A model generated the notes under the pieces. That model searched no databases. It worked only from the letters and a program-made list of their open reading frames with translations, and was not told the origin of the DNA. The position numbers were made by a program, and so were the translations under genes. A DNA stretch of 64,000 nucleotides from contig CAJTXR010000007.1 of the NCBI GenBank assembly GCA_910584005.1, forward strand, positions 4,024 through 68,023, given 5' to 3'. The stretch comes from an uncultured Anaeroplasmataceae bacterium (GTDB taxonomy: Bacteria; Bacillota_I; Bacilli_A; Acholeplasmatales; Anaeroplasmataceae). The stretch's first letter is position 1, and the number at the start of each line of letters is the position of its first letter. Of the stretch, positions 41,958 to 51,167 are shown one piece after another.

Positions 41958-42833
41958 ATGGAGAAAATCACATATAAAAAATCACTTGCTGCAAAATTAA
42001 TTTTATCTCAAAATGCAATTGAGTATTATCAATCGATTAAGGATTTATGTGCAACACATAAAAAAGTAAATACGAGAATGAGTTTCGGTAAGGAAACAAT
42101 AACATTTGGCAGAAGTAAAGTTGCTGCAATCAAAATGTCTGTAAAAAATTTATCCTTGCATTTAGCATTAGATCCTCAAAAGTATGTGGGAACAAAATAT
42201 CACTTTAAAGATCGTTCTTTAACAAAACAGGGACAGATTTATCCTATGGCTGTGAGTATAAAGAGCAATCGTGGGTTAAAATACGCCTTAGAATTACTAG
42301 AGGATGCATTAAAACTTGCTGGGGCAGAAACGCTATGTTTGGCTGAATCTATTAATTATCATGAGGTTTTCTATCCAAGAAGTTTTGAGCAATTAATTCA
42401 AGAAGGTTTAATTAAAAAATACATTAAAAATGTAGATGAATTAACGGAAGATGAAGAAGATTTGGTTGATGATTTTATGGACGAAGAAGAGGATGATATA
42501 GAGGATGAAGAGGTTAAATTGTATCATGTAAACTTCACTGCAAAACTTTTGTATGAAGCTCAAAATCAAGCTGAGGGTTTATATATAATTTCTAGTTTTT
42601 ATAATTGGGATGAAGCAAAAGCAATCCCAATGAAAAAATGTGCAGATGGGGCTTTTATTGCTTCTATGGAGGTTCCTGCTAATACAGCTTTAGAATTTAA
42701 AATTTGTCGCAGTAAAAATTGGAAAGATGTTGAAAAAGGAATTTGGAAAGAAGAAATTGTGAATCACAATTATGTAATTGTGGATCGAGATTTAGAAATA
42801 GAAGATTTGATTTATAATTTTAGAAAAGATTAA
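41958..42833 (+). CDS. Two-domain protein with a carbohydrate-binding-like C-terminus
   Basis: 291 residues. The N-terminal 125 residues (RMSFGKETITFGRSKVA, LHLALDPQKYVGTKYHF) belong to a domain often found in Bacillota proteins without assigned function. An acidic linker (about 165-192, DEEEDDIEDEE) follows. The last 100 residues (LYIISSFYNWDEAKAIPM...FKICRSKNW) resemble CBM20/48-type starch-binding or AMPK-like folds. An intracellular role in sensing or glycogen binding is possible; I cannot assign one. Its stop codon merges into a short hairpin before the next gene. Confidence 0.65.
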   Translation: MEKITYKKSLAAKLILSQNAIEYYQSIKDLCATHKKVNTRMSFGKETITFGRSKVAAIKMSVKNLSLHLALDPQKYVGTKYHFKDRSLTKQGQIYPMAVSIKSNRGLKYALELLEDALKLAGAETLCLAESINYHEVFYPRSFEQLIQEGLIKKYIKNVDELTEDEEDLVDDFMDEEEDDIEDEEVKLYHVNFTAKLLYEAQNQAEGLYIISSFYNWDEAKAIPMKKCADGAFIASMEVPANTALEFKICRSKNWKDVEKGIWKEEIVNHNYVIVDRDLEIEDLIYNFRKD

Positions 42834-42841
42834 ATGAGTAG

Positions 42842-42860
42842 AGGTCCTTTGGGACCTTTT
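42842..42860 (+). terminator. Short hairpin between genes (weak terminator or attenuator)
   Basis: AGGTCC and GGACCT pair around TTTG, followed by TTTT. At 6 bp and with a short T-tract it would only partly stop transcription, so it may set the ratio between the two genes. Confidence 0.4.
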
Positions 42861-42878
42861 CATTATTGGAGGAATAAC

Positions 42879-43958
42879 ATGTTAGGAACAACCGTAAAAG
42901 TAATTGTGGATCGGCCGATTCATTCAATCCACCCTACACATCTAGATATCAAATATGAAGTGAATTATGGATATATAAAAGGTATTTTTTCTCCTGTAGA
43001 TCATGAGGAACTAGATGCATACATTCTAGGTGTTTATGAACCAGTTCAAACTTTTGAAGGAAGAGTTATTGCCATAATTCATCGTGAAAATGAAGAAGAT
43101 AAACTTGTTGTTGCAAATCAACCTTTTTCCAAACAAACAATCTATGAAAAAACATTTTTTATAGAGCAGTATTTCACCTCTTATATTGAGATGGAATATA
43201 CAACAAAAGAAGATATTTTATTTGATTTAAAAAGAAATGGCTTCGTTCAAGAAGATTATGTAATGATCCATTCTAGTTTGAAAAGTTTTGGTAAAATTAA
43301 AGGAGAAGATATTGTTGATGCTTTCACCCGATTTTTTAAGGATGGGCTTGTTATTTTTCCGACACATACTTGGGCAACCATTCGAGAAGATGGTCAGATT
43401 TTTAATGTTGATAAGGAGCCTTCTTGTGTTGGGGCATTAACTAATATTGCTTTAAAGACAAAAGGTTTTAAAAGAAGTCTTCATCCTACCCATTCGGTTT
43501 GTGCATATGGAAAAAATAAGGAGAAGTATTTAGACTTAGATTTAAACGCTACAACTCCTGTATCTCCTTACGGGTGTTTTGGAAAGTTAAAAGATTTTCA
43601 TGCGAAAATCATTTTTATGGGAGCTCCATTATCTAAAAATACTTTTATTCATAGTATAGAAGAAGAAATGAATGTGGAAGATCGTTTTACGAATAAAATT
43701 TATGAATTTATTTCTAAAGGGTATGGAACTGAAAAAATATATCATATGCCAAGACATTATTCAACTAAAAATGAACATTTAAGTGAGCATTATACAAAAT
43801 TATTGCCTCATTTTTTAAACAATGGCATTGCTAAAAAAACTCATATTGGGAATAGTTTGACTTATATCATTGATGCAGAACAATGCTATGGCTATGTAAG
43901 AAATTTATTAGAAAAAAATATTCATCTTTTTGATGATTATGAAGATTATGAGGATTAA
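42879..43958 (+). CDS. Inorganic pyrophosphatase-like domain fused to AAC(3)-type acetyltransferase
   Basis: 359 residues from the ATG at 42879, behind GGAGGAA; an earlier in-frame ATG (42834) lies before the hairpin. Residues 1-105 resemble a short class-I pyrophosphatase-like domain: VDRPIHSIHPTH, NYGYIKGI, LDAYILG and GRVIAIIHR. Residues 115-350 match the aminoglycoside 3-N-acetyltransferase family: IHSSLKSFG, FPTHTWA, LHPTHSVCA and a C-terminal His/Asp region. The family also includes non-resistance enzymes, so antibiotic resistance should not be assumed. It starts a run of three close genes. Confidence 0.8.
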   Translation: MLGTTVKVIVDRPIHSIHPTHLDIKYEVNYGYIKGIFSPVDHEELDAYILGVYEPVQTFEGRVIAIIHRENEEDKLVVANQPFSKQTIYEKTFFIEQYFTSYIEMEYTTKEDILFDLKRNGFVQEDYVMIHSSLKSFGKIKGEDIVDAFTRFFKDGLVIFPTHTWATIREDGQIFNVDKEPSCVGALTNIALKTKGFKRSLHPTHSVCAYGKNKEKYLDLDLNATTPVSPYGCFGKLKDFHAKIIFMGAPLSKNTFIHSIEEEMNVEDRFTNKIYEFISKGYGTEKIYHMPRHYSTKNEHLSEHYTKLLPHFLNNGIAKKTHIGNSLTYIIDAEQCYGYVRNLLEKNIHLFDDYEDYED

Positions 43959-43961
43959 AAT

Positions 43962-44459
43962 ATGAAAGTTATAAAGAAACAAAATAATAGTAAAATGTGT
44001 ATGATTTGTGGCATGGACAATTCTTTTGGTGTTCAAGCTCAATTTTATGAAATGGAAGATCAAAGTCTTTGTGGTAAGTTTACTTTTAAAGAGGAACACC
44101 AAAGCTATCCGGGAAGAGTTCATGGAGGAATGATTAGTGCGATGTTAGATGAACTAGCCTGTCGAGCATTTTGGATATTAGAACCGAAAAAATTAGCTGT
44201 AACTTTTGATTTAGAAACAAAATATAGAAAGCCAGTCCCTTATGGAGTTGAATTAAAGGGGAGAGGAAAAATCTTAAAGCATACCTCACGTTATTTTGTG
44301 GCAGAGTGTTTTATCTTAAATGAACAAAATGACATTTTGGCAGAAGGAATCATAAAATATCTCATTTTACCCGATGAACAAATTAGTGATGCTTCCTATG
44401 AGGATGAGATGTGCTATTTTATAAAAGATGAAATTGAGGATATTGATTTATGCGACTAG
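43962..44459 (+). CDS. Hotdog-fold thioesterase (PaaI/YbdB-like)
   Basis: 165 residues. CMICGMDNSFGVQA near the start and RVHGGMISAMLDELACRAF (about 47-65) are typical of the PaaI-type hotdog group, which hydrolyses acyl-CoA or aryl-CoA thioesters. It begins 3 bases after the previous stop and overlaps the next gene by 10 bases. Substrate unknown. Confidence 0.82.
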   Translation: MKVIKKQNNSKMCMICGMDNSFGVQAQFYEMEDQSLCGKFTFKEEHQSYPGRVHGGMISAMLDELACRAFWILEPKKLAVTFDLETKYRKPVPYGVELKGRGKILKHTSRYFVAECFILNEQNDILAEGIIKYLILPDEQISDASYEDEMCYFIKDEIEDIDLCD

Positions 44460-45145
44460 ATAAAATGCTTGCTCATTTGGGGTATGGTTCTCGAAAAGAG
44501 GTCAAGGAGTTCATCCGAAAAGGATGTGTAATGGTCAATGGTACTATTGTTGTAGATGATGATTTTAAAGTGGATGAAACTTTAGATGAAGTTACTTTTT
44601 TAGGAAAAGAACTTCATTATGAGCACTATCGGTATTTTTTGTTAAATAAGCCTGCTGGATATGTAAGTGCTACCTATGACTCTTATGATCCCACGGTGAT
44701 TGATTTGATTTCGCATCATGAAAATAAAGATTTATTTCCTGTTGGAAGGTTAGATAAAGACACAACTGGACTATTACTGATCACAAATGATGGTAAATTA
44801 GCTCATAATCTTTTAGTTCCGAATAAACATGTAGATAAAATTTATGAATTGACCTTTACAGGTGAATTTAAAGAAGAATATTTTCAACGCTTTACTGAAG
44901 GAATTCTATTAGAAGATGGATATCGATGTAAGCCTGCTTCTTTTAAACTTATAGAAAAGAATCAAGGCCTTATAACGATTCAAGAAGGAAAATATCATCA
45001 GGTGAAGCGAATGATGAACGCTTTAGATATGGAGGTTCAAACGCTAAAAAGAATTTCTTTTGGAAAATTACAGTTACCGCAAGATTTAAAAGAAGGCGAA
45101 TACATAGAACTTAGCAAAGAACAAATTCAACAAATTTTTTCTTAA
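44450..45145 (+). CDS. rsuA: 16S rRNA pseudouridine synthase, RsuA type
   Basis: 231 residues. An S4 RNA-binding domain (MRLDKMLAHLGYGSRKE, 1-60) is followed by the RsuA catalytic domain with GRLDKDTTGLLLITNDG (Asp nucleophile about 104) and KYHQVKRM. It isomerises a uridine in small-subunit rRNA, usually U516. Within the RsuA/RluB/RluE family the exact target cannot be fixed from sequence alone. It overlaps the thioesterase gene and ends the operon. Confidence 0.85.
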   Translation: MRLDKMLAHLGYGSRKEVKEFIRKGCVMVNGTIVVDDDFKVDETLDEVTFLGKELHYEHYRYFLLNKPAGYVSATYDSYDPTVIDLISHHENKDLFPVGRLDKDTTGLLLITNDGKLAHNLLVPNKHVDKIYELTFTGEFKEEYFQRFTEGILLEDGYRCKPASFKLIEKNQGLITIQEGKYHQVKRMMNALDMEVQTLKRISFGKLQLPQDLKEGEYIELSKEQIQQIFS

Positions 45146-45398
45146 TATTCTCTATTTTTTAAAGCAAAAAAAATAAAAAATAATCAAGCATGTTATACCG
45201 GACAGAACCTAGCAAATATAAATGAAAATTTTAATTTTATTATTTTCAATAAAAATAATTTATAATGAAACAAAACAATTTTTAAGATTGCAAAAATTAC
45301 TAAAATTTAGTCAATTAATTCAAGGCTTTTTCTTGTATTTATTGATAAGATTTGATAAAATATTTTAAAATGGTTGAAAAGACAGGTGGGGAAAACCT

Positions 45399-46817
45399 AT
45401 GGATTTTTTTGGTATTATACCAGACAATTTTTTTTCATTATTAGCTTCTAAGAATAAGCGGATTTACTTAGCTTCCATACTGCAAAGCTTTAAGACATAT
45501 GAAACAGGCTCTATTCTAGGAATAGAGAAAAAAATTGTTGTTGATGATTTGGTTAACTTTTTAGACAATGGCTCCCTCTTATATGATGTAGAGGATGAAG
45601 AAGATGAGGAATCAAATCCCCAATCAAAAAGAGAACTTGCAAATTACATTTTAAGAAGAATGGAAGAATGTGGTTGGATTTATATTGATGTGACCAATGA
45701 CTATGAAGAAATTCTTAACTTCTCAGATACAGCGATTATTATTTGTGAGGCTTTAATCAATGCTTATCCAAATGCCTTTGAAAGCATGGATGGAGAAGAG
45801 GATTCTTATGAAATTCACGCTAATGAGTATCAAGGGTATATATATACAATTTATTCTTTATTAATGAATCCAGAAAATGTCGATTACGCAATGACCTTTG
45901 ACTTGATTTATAGCAATACGAAGCAGTTAATCCGAGCATTAAGGCGATTAGATAGTAGATTAAAAGAATATATTAGCAGTGTTGTAGAAACATCTGAAAT
46001 TAAAGAACTAATGGAGCGATTGATGTCATTTAAAACAGAGGTATACGATCGTAGCTATGTAAAAATGAAAACATCGGATAACATCAATCGATATCGCTTG
46101 GCTATCGTTTCTAAATTAGAAGAATTAGAGGCAAATGAGTTTGCTATGAGTATGATTATCAATGATTACAGAAGAAGGTATTCTTCTATGGAGCTTGCTA
46201 CCGCAAAGGCCAATAAGGCGATTGATGAAATCATCGATGTTTTTAATTCTATTGATCACTTTGTCTTAGAAATTGATAATAAAAACCGAACTTACATCAA
46301 TTCAACAATAGGAAAGATTAAGTTTTTATTAAGTGAAGATGATAATGTTATTGGTAAACTAAATCGGATTTTAAAATATATTAAGGATACGAATCATGTA
46401 AATAAAATTGATAAATCTATGCGGTTGGTAGATACTTTATATACATTGAATCGGACAAAGATTTTTGCTGGAGAAAATTCATTATATACACCAAGAGGTA
46501 GTTATACTCGTAATTATAATCAAATGCTAGATGATTTAGATTTTGGTGGATTTGAGCTTACTGATGAATTTATGAAGCAATTTAAATCAGCTTATAATGA
46601 AATTGAAATTAAAAATTTCTTAGAAGCAAATATGGTAGAAAATACTTTAATTGCCAGTCATATGATTCCTTACAATGCGGATGATACTACTGTATTAATG
46701 ACTGTTTATTCGGTTATGTATGCTGCTAATTTAGAATATGATATAACTATTTTTGATAAGATGATTGAGCATAAGCGTTATCGATTAAAGGATTTTATAA
46801 TTAAGAGGAGAGGGTAA
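45399..46817 (+). CDS. JetA/MksF-like condensin subunit (DUF5716)
   Basis: 472 residues, starting with FGIIPDNFFSLLASKNKRIYLASI and continuing as a mostly helical protein with winged-helix-like N- and C-terminal parts, as in the kleisin-like JetA/MksF proteins of Wadjet and MksBEF systems. It is followed 3 bases later by the JetB-like gene and then by the SMC-like ATPase, the fixed order jetA-jetB-jetC. With its partners it would form a DNA-loop-extruding complex. Assignment rests on both sequence and context. Confidence 0.8.
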   Translation: MDFFGIIPDNFFSLLASKNKRIYLASILQSFKTYETGSILGIEKKIVVDDLVNFLDNGSLLYDVEDEEDEESNPQSKRELANYILRRMEECGWIYIDVTNDYEEILNFSDTAIIICEALINAYPNAFESMDGEEDSYEIHANEYQGYIYTIYSLLMNPENVDYAMTFDLIYSNTKQLIRALRRLDSRLKEYISSVVETSEIKELMERLMSFKTEVYDRSYVKMKTSDNINRYRLAIVSKLEELEANEFAMSMIINDYRRRYSSMELATAKANKAIDEIIDVFNSIDHFVLEIDNKNRTYINSTIGKIKFLLSEDDNVIGKLNRILKYIKDTNHVNKIDKSMRLVDTLYTLNRTKIFAGENSLYTPRGSYTRNYNQMLDDLDFGGFELTDEFMKQFKSAYNEIEIKNFLEANMVENTLIASHMIPYNADDTTVLMTVYSVMYAANLEYDITIFDKMIEHKRYRLKDFIIKRRG

Positions 46818-46820
46818 GAA

Positions 46821-47405
46821 ATGTTTAGTACATATGAAACAATGAATACAACTCAACAAAATCAATTTAGAGATACAGCAAATAAACTTTTAGCAAATAC
46901 TTTTTTATGTAGAGATAAGAAGGATAATAAAGAAAATTATTATTTTTTAATGAGTTATAAAGATTTATTTGATGAGTTTTTTAAAATTTTAGGATATGAA
47001 ATATTAATAGATACAGCTAGTGGATCTGTAATGTTAGATGGTGCAAGTGCCTCTAATACTTTAAAATTAAAAAGGGATGAATCTGTTATTCTATTAATTT
47101 TACGTCTTTTATATCATGAAAAGGCTAAGGATACTTCTTTAAATGATAATATTGTTTGTACAGTAGCTGATATTCATACAAAGTACGATTATTTGCAAAT
47201 CAAAAGAAAGTTGAACAAAACAGATTTGGTTTCGGCAATTCGTTTATTAAGACGATATAATCTAATTGAGGTTACTGGTGATGTTACAAGCTCTGCATGT
47301 AGAATTGTCATTTTACCGACAATGCTTATGGCAATTAAAAGTGAGGACATCAATGATGTATATCAAACAATTATGCGTATTGCTTCTGAGGAAGGTGACA
47401 AATAA
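46821..47405 (+). CDS. JetB/MksE-like condensin subunit (DUF4194)
   Basis: 194 residues, winged-helix type. ANKLLANTFLCRDKKDNKENYYFL (first part), ILLILRLLYHEK and the ending region LRRYNLIEV...RIVILPTML are typical of DUF4194. It bridges the kleisin and the ATPase. The stop overlaps the ATPase start by one base, so expression is coupled. Confidence 0.82.
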   Translation: MFSTYETMNTTQQNQFRDTANKLLANTFLCRDKKDNKENYYFLMSYKDLFDEFFKILGYEILIDTASGSVMLDGASASNTLKLKRDESVILLILRLLYHEKAKDTSLNDNIVCTVADIHTKYDYLQIKRKLNKTDLVSAIRLLRRYNLIEVTGDVTSSACRIVILPTMLMAIKSEDINDVYQTIMRIASEEGDK

Positions 47406-50400
47406 TGAAAAAACTAGTAAAAATTCGTTTAATTAACTGGCATTATTTATCCAATGAAACGATTGAATTAGAAGGAAATACTTTATTATCAGGGCCAAAC
47501 GCATCTGGTAAATCTACCATTATGGATGCGATTACTTATATTTTGACGGCTGGAGATACAATGTTTAACCTAGCTGCGAATGAAAAAGGAAAACGTGACT
47601 TACGTGGCTATGTGAAATGTAAGTTAGGTATGGATGATAAGGAGTATTTGAGAAATGGTGATGTTTCTGGTCATGTTGCGTTAGAATTCTATGATGAGAA
47701 AACAGAAAGTAGATTTGCAGTTGGGGCTGTCATTGATGCTTTTGGAGAACTATTACCAGTTAAAACGTTATTTTACCGCACATTTGAACCCATCAATGAT
47801 ACTATGTTCGTTTCTGATGAGCATCAAATCTATGGTACGGTGGAATTTAGAAAACATAATCCTAATTTTGAATTTTATTTGACTAAGAAAGAAGCTAAAC
47901 GTGGATTTAGAACTGCTTTTGGTTCAATAAATGAAGATTTTTATCGTTTAATTCCTAAGGCACTTGCTTTTAAACCTATTACGGATGTAAAGGATTTTAT
48001 TTATCAAAATATTCTTGAAGAAAAAGAAATAGATGTATCTGCAATCAAGGATTCAATTCGTTCCTATAAAGAATTAGAAAATACTTTAAAATTAATCAAT
48101 AAGAAAATTACAGATTTAAAAGAGATTGATGGTATTTACCAAGAATTAAAAGGTATAGAAGAACGAAAAAATTATATTGAATATTTAATGCATTTATTTG
48201 ATACAGAAGCCATTCGTTCAGAAATTTCAGATGCAAAACGCCAAATTGAAAAACAAGAAGCGTTACGTGTAATGAAAGAAGAAGAAATTCATTCAATTGA
48301 ACAAGAACTCTTAGCATTAAATGAACGTTCTAGAGATTTATATAATGCATTAAGTAACAATGATACCTTTAAGGCAGAAGAATATATTAATCGTGAGATA
48401 TTAAAGACACAAACCAATATTACTGCCTTACAAGCTAATCAGCAATCCTTCTTGAAACGAGCATCTATTTATAAAGATACAGTTAATGATTTAAGAAAAA
48501 TATCAAATGAAAAATTATTTACTGAGATGGCTAATGTTTCATTAGTACAAATGAATAGCATGGATGTTGAATCCTCTAAATTAAAATTAAAGGATTTTCA
48601 ATCTCGGTTAACTGCTGTTCAAAATAAAATGAATCAAGAACTTGGTTCTTTGGATGCGAAAAAGAGAGCTTTGGTAGCTCAAATCAATGAAATATCAACA
48701 AATCTTAAAGGATTAGATCAAAATCGTGTGAATTTTCCAACTCAATTATTACAAATTCGTGCCGAGATAGAAGAAGGCTTAAAACGGATTTATAATTATG
48801 ATGTAAAGGTTCATATTTTTGCTGAAATTTGTGAGATCACCAATCAAGTATGGGCAGACACTGTAGAAATATTTTTAGGTAATCGTAGATTTAATATGAT
48901 TGTTGAACCGAGATATTTTGATCAAGCATTACAGATTTTCTCAAGGATTAAGAGTCGGTATCGTTTATATGGTATAGGTTTAGTGAATACAAAACAAATT
49001 TCTAAATTTAAAGCCTATAAGCCAAATTCATTAGCATCTATTATAGATAGTGAGAATCAGGATGCAAGATGTTACATTAATTATGTGGCAGGAAATGTTA
49101 TCATGTGTAATGATGCAATGGAACTAGAAAACTACGAAACATCGATTACCAATGATTTATTAATCTATCGTGGATATGCGGTAACAAGCTTAAATCCAAA
49201 TGTAGAAAAGCCATTTATAGGAAAAAATGCTGCTTCTAAACAAGCTGTTTTATGGCATGAAAAGGCTGATGCGGCTAAAAACGAATATTTAGCATTGAAT
49301 CATCAGATTGAAGAGTTAAATCAGATTTTAAGTTTGATAGATCGTATTGATGTTCGTCCTTTAGTAGAAGATTTAGATAAGGCATTAACCTTAGAAAAAG
49401 AAAAACATACTTTAGAGGATTTATCTAAGCAAGCCATTCGTCAAAAGAGTGCTACTCCATCTGAACTTGAGGAAGACTATGAGAAAATCTTAGAAACAAT
49501 AAAATCATATGATGCAAAGAAGCTATCTTTAAGTAAAGAGATTGGTGGAATTGATAATGCAATTGATGCATTAAATGGTGTTATTTATAATAAAACTGGA
49601 GAACTTGCTACTTTAGAGGCTGACCTTAAAGAGTTATCTGGCGATTCTGTTGTTATCGAACAACGAGCTAAGGATGAATATACAGCTTTAGTAGAAACAA
49701 AGAATTTTAAAGCGGCATTTAGTGAATATCAAGAAAAATATAAGACAGAAGAAGCTAGCTTTACTTTACTTTCTGATACTCTTGTTGCTAGACAATATGC
49801 GTATATCAATACTTATAATTCAACGTTTTCAATTGGATTAAGTGAGATTGATAAATTTATGGCAGAGCTAAATAAACTTGAAAAAACAGAATTAATCAAA
49901 TATGAACAAAAGGTTAGAAGTGCAAGAGAATCTGCAGAAATTGTATTTAAAGAAGATTTTATTGCAAAACTTAGAAATAACATTTTGACTGCTGAACAAG
50001 AAATTTATAAGATTAATGAAACATTATCTAATATTACATTTGGTAATGACCGTTATGAGTTTATTTTCCCTAGAAGTAGTGAGTATGCTTCCTTTTATGA
50101 AATGGTTACTTCTGATTTAGAGAATAATAGTGAAGGTTTATTAACTTTGGAATTCCAGCAAAAATATGATCAACAAATCCGCGAACTATTTGAAACTTTA
50201 TCTATGGATGAGGTAAATAGTAATGGAGCGATTAATAAATTTACAGATTATCGGACATATATGGATTACGATATTCGTATTATCAATAAAAATGGGGATA
50301 CAATGAGTTATTCTAAGGTGTTTAAGGAAAAATCTGGTGGTGAAACTCAGGTTCCATTCTATGTGGCTATCATCGCTTCCTTTGTCCGTGTCTATACAAA

Positions 50401-50650
50401 GAACTCTGTAGTAGCTGGGGATCCAATTGGTCTAGTATTATTTGATGAAGTATTTGATAAAATGGATGCAAACCGTATGCATGCAATGATGAATTTCATT
50501 AATTCTATGCCACTTCAGGTAATTATTGCTTGCCCTCCACAACGTATGGATATTTTGCAAGAGTTTGCAAAAACAACATTAATTATGGTTCGGCAAGGAA
50601 CAAGAGCTACCGTTTTACCAATGCTAAAGAAAGAGGAGGAAGAGGAATAA
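47405..50650 (+). CDS. JetC/MksB-like SMC-family ATPase
   Basis: 1081 residues. Walker A GPNASGKST (about 30-38) lies at the N-terminus, long coiled coils run about 235-420 and 615-870 on either side of a hinge-like region, and the C-terminus carries the signature KSGGETQVPF (about 976-985) and Walker B IGLVLFDEVFDKMD (about 1008-1021). This is the SbcC/MukB-like ATPase of Wadjet and MksBEF. In Wadjet it drives loop extrusion so that JetD cuts small circular DNA. Here no JetD gene follows: the next gene is sepF, overlapping the stop by one base. Confidence 0.9.
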   Translation: MKKLVKIRLINWHYLSNETIELEGNTLLSGPNASGKSTIMDAITYILTAGDTMFNLAANEKGKRDLRGYVKCKLGMDDKEYLRNGDVSGHVALEFYDEKTESRFAVGAVIDAFGELLPVKTLFYRTFEPINDTMFVSDEHQIYGTVEFRKHNPNFEFYLTKKEAKRGFRTAFGSINEDFYRLIPKALAFKPITDVKDFIYQNILEEKEIDVSAIKDSIRSYKELENTLKLINKKITDLKEIDGIYQELKGIEERKNYIEYLMHLFDTEAIRSEISDAKRQIEKQEALRVMKEEEIHSIEQELLALNERSRDLYNALSNNDTFKAEEYINREILKTQTNITALQANQQSFLKRASIYKDTVNDLRKISNEKLFTEMANVSLVQMNSMDVESSKLKLKDFQSRLTAVQNKMNQELGSLDAKKRALVAQINEISTNLKGLDQNRVNFPTQLLQIRAEIEEGLKRIYNYDVKVHIFAEICEITNQVWADTVEIFLGNRRFNMIVEPRYFDQALQIFSRIKSRYRLYGIGLVNTKQISKFKAYKPNSLASIIDSENQDARCYINYVAGNVIMCNDAMELENYETSITNDLLIYRGYAVTSLNPNVEKPFIGKNAASKQAVLWHEKADAAKNEYLALNHQIEELNQILSLIDRIDVRPLVEDLDKALTLEKEKHTLEDLSKQAIRQKSATPSELEEDYEKILETIKSYDAKKLSLSKEIGGIDNAIDALNGVIYNKTGELATLEADLKELSGDSVVIEQRAKDEYTALVETKNFKAAFSEYQEKYKTEEASFTLLSDTLVARQYAYINTYNSTFSIGLSEIDKFMAELNKLEKTELIKYEQKVRSARESAEIVFKEDFIAKLRNNILTAEQEIYKINETLSNITFGNDRYEFIFPRSSEYASFYEMVTSDLENNSEGLLTLEFQQKYDQQIRELFETLSMDEVNSNGAINKFTDYRTYMDYDIRIINKNGDTMSYSKVFKEKSGGETQVPFYVAIIASFVRVYTKNSVVAGDPIGLVLFDEVFDKMDANRMHAMMNFINSMPLQVIIACPPQRMDILQEFAKTTLIMVRQGTRATVLPMLKKEEEEE

Positions 50651-50994
50651 TGGGTTTATTTGGAAAAAAGAAAAATGCCTATGAAGAGGCTTCTAATGAT
50701 TTAAATAATAATCAGTTAGCTAGCGACCGAATTATTTTCTTTCAGATGATTGATAGTGATAAAAAGGTTCAAGAATTATCAGATGAATTGATGAATGGAA
50801 ATCCTTTAGTAATCAATTTTGATAATTTGGAGCCATCTGTTGCAAATAAGATACTTTCTTTTCTAGCAGGTGTTAGTTATGCAATTGAAGGAAGAAATGT
50901 TAAAATAAATGATAGAACTTTCTTATTTGCTCGTAAGGTTGATTTTTATGATGGCTCTTTACAAGAGTTTATTGAAAATTTACCAAAAAATTAA
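50650..50994 (+). CDS. sepF: Cell division protein SepF
   Basis: 114 residues from the ATG at 50650, which overlaps the ATPase stop (TAATG) and follows GGAGGAAGAGG. MGLFGKKK at the start is the amphipathic membrane anchor; residues 28-112 are the SepF core (ELMNGNPLVINFDNLE, LSFLAGVSYAIEG). SepF tethers FtsZ filaments to the membrane and shapes the septum. Its usual neighbours (ylm and division genes) are absent. Instead it is coupled to an SMC-like complex, which suggests co-regulation of septation and chromosome handling. Confidence 0.88.
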   Translation: MGLFGKKKNAYEEASNDLNNNQLASDRIIFFQMIDSDKKVQELSDELMNGNPLVINFDNLEPSVANKILSFLAGVSYAIEGRNVKINDRTFLFARKVDFYDGSLQEFIENLPKN

Positions 50995-51002
50995 TTGAAA
51001 TT

Positions 51003-51031
51003 TAGGTTATCCATCGGATAGCCTATTTTTA
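51003..51031 (+). terminator. Terminator after jetABC-sepF
   Basis: TAGGTTATCC pairs with GGATAGCCTA (one G-T pair) around a 3-base loop, followed by TTTTTATT. It confirms that sepF is the last gene of the unit. Confidence 0.8.
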
Positions 51032-51167
51032 TTAAGATTCAGGAAATTAAATTTATTTTTGAAAAAGAAGCATATAGGTTCAATGTACTTTGTCATTGAG
51101 TATTATTATATAATTTGATATAATAAATTTGTATTAAAATATTCTTCATGAAAATTGGAGGTGCCAG

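Noticed and set aside
45399..50994. Complete Wadjet plasmid-defence system
   Set aside because: No JetD/MksG nuclease gene occurs on either side; the unit ends with sepF and a terminator.
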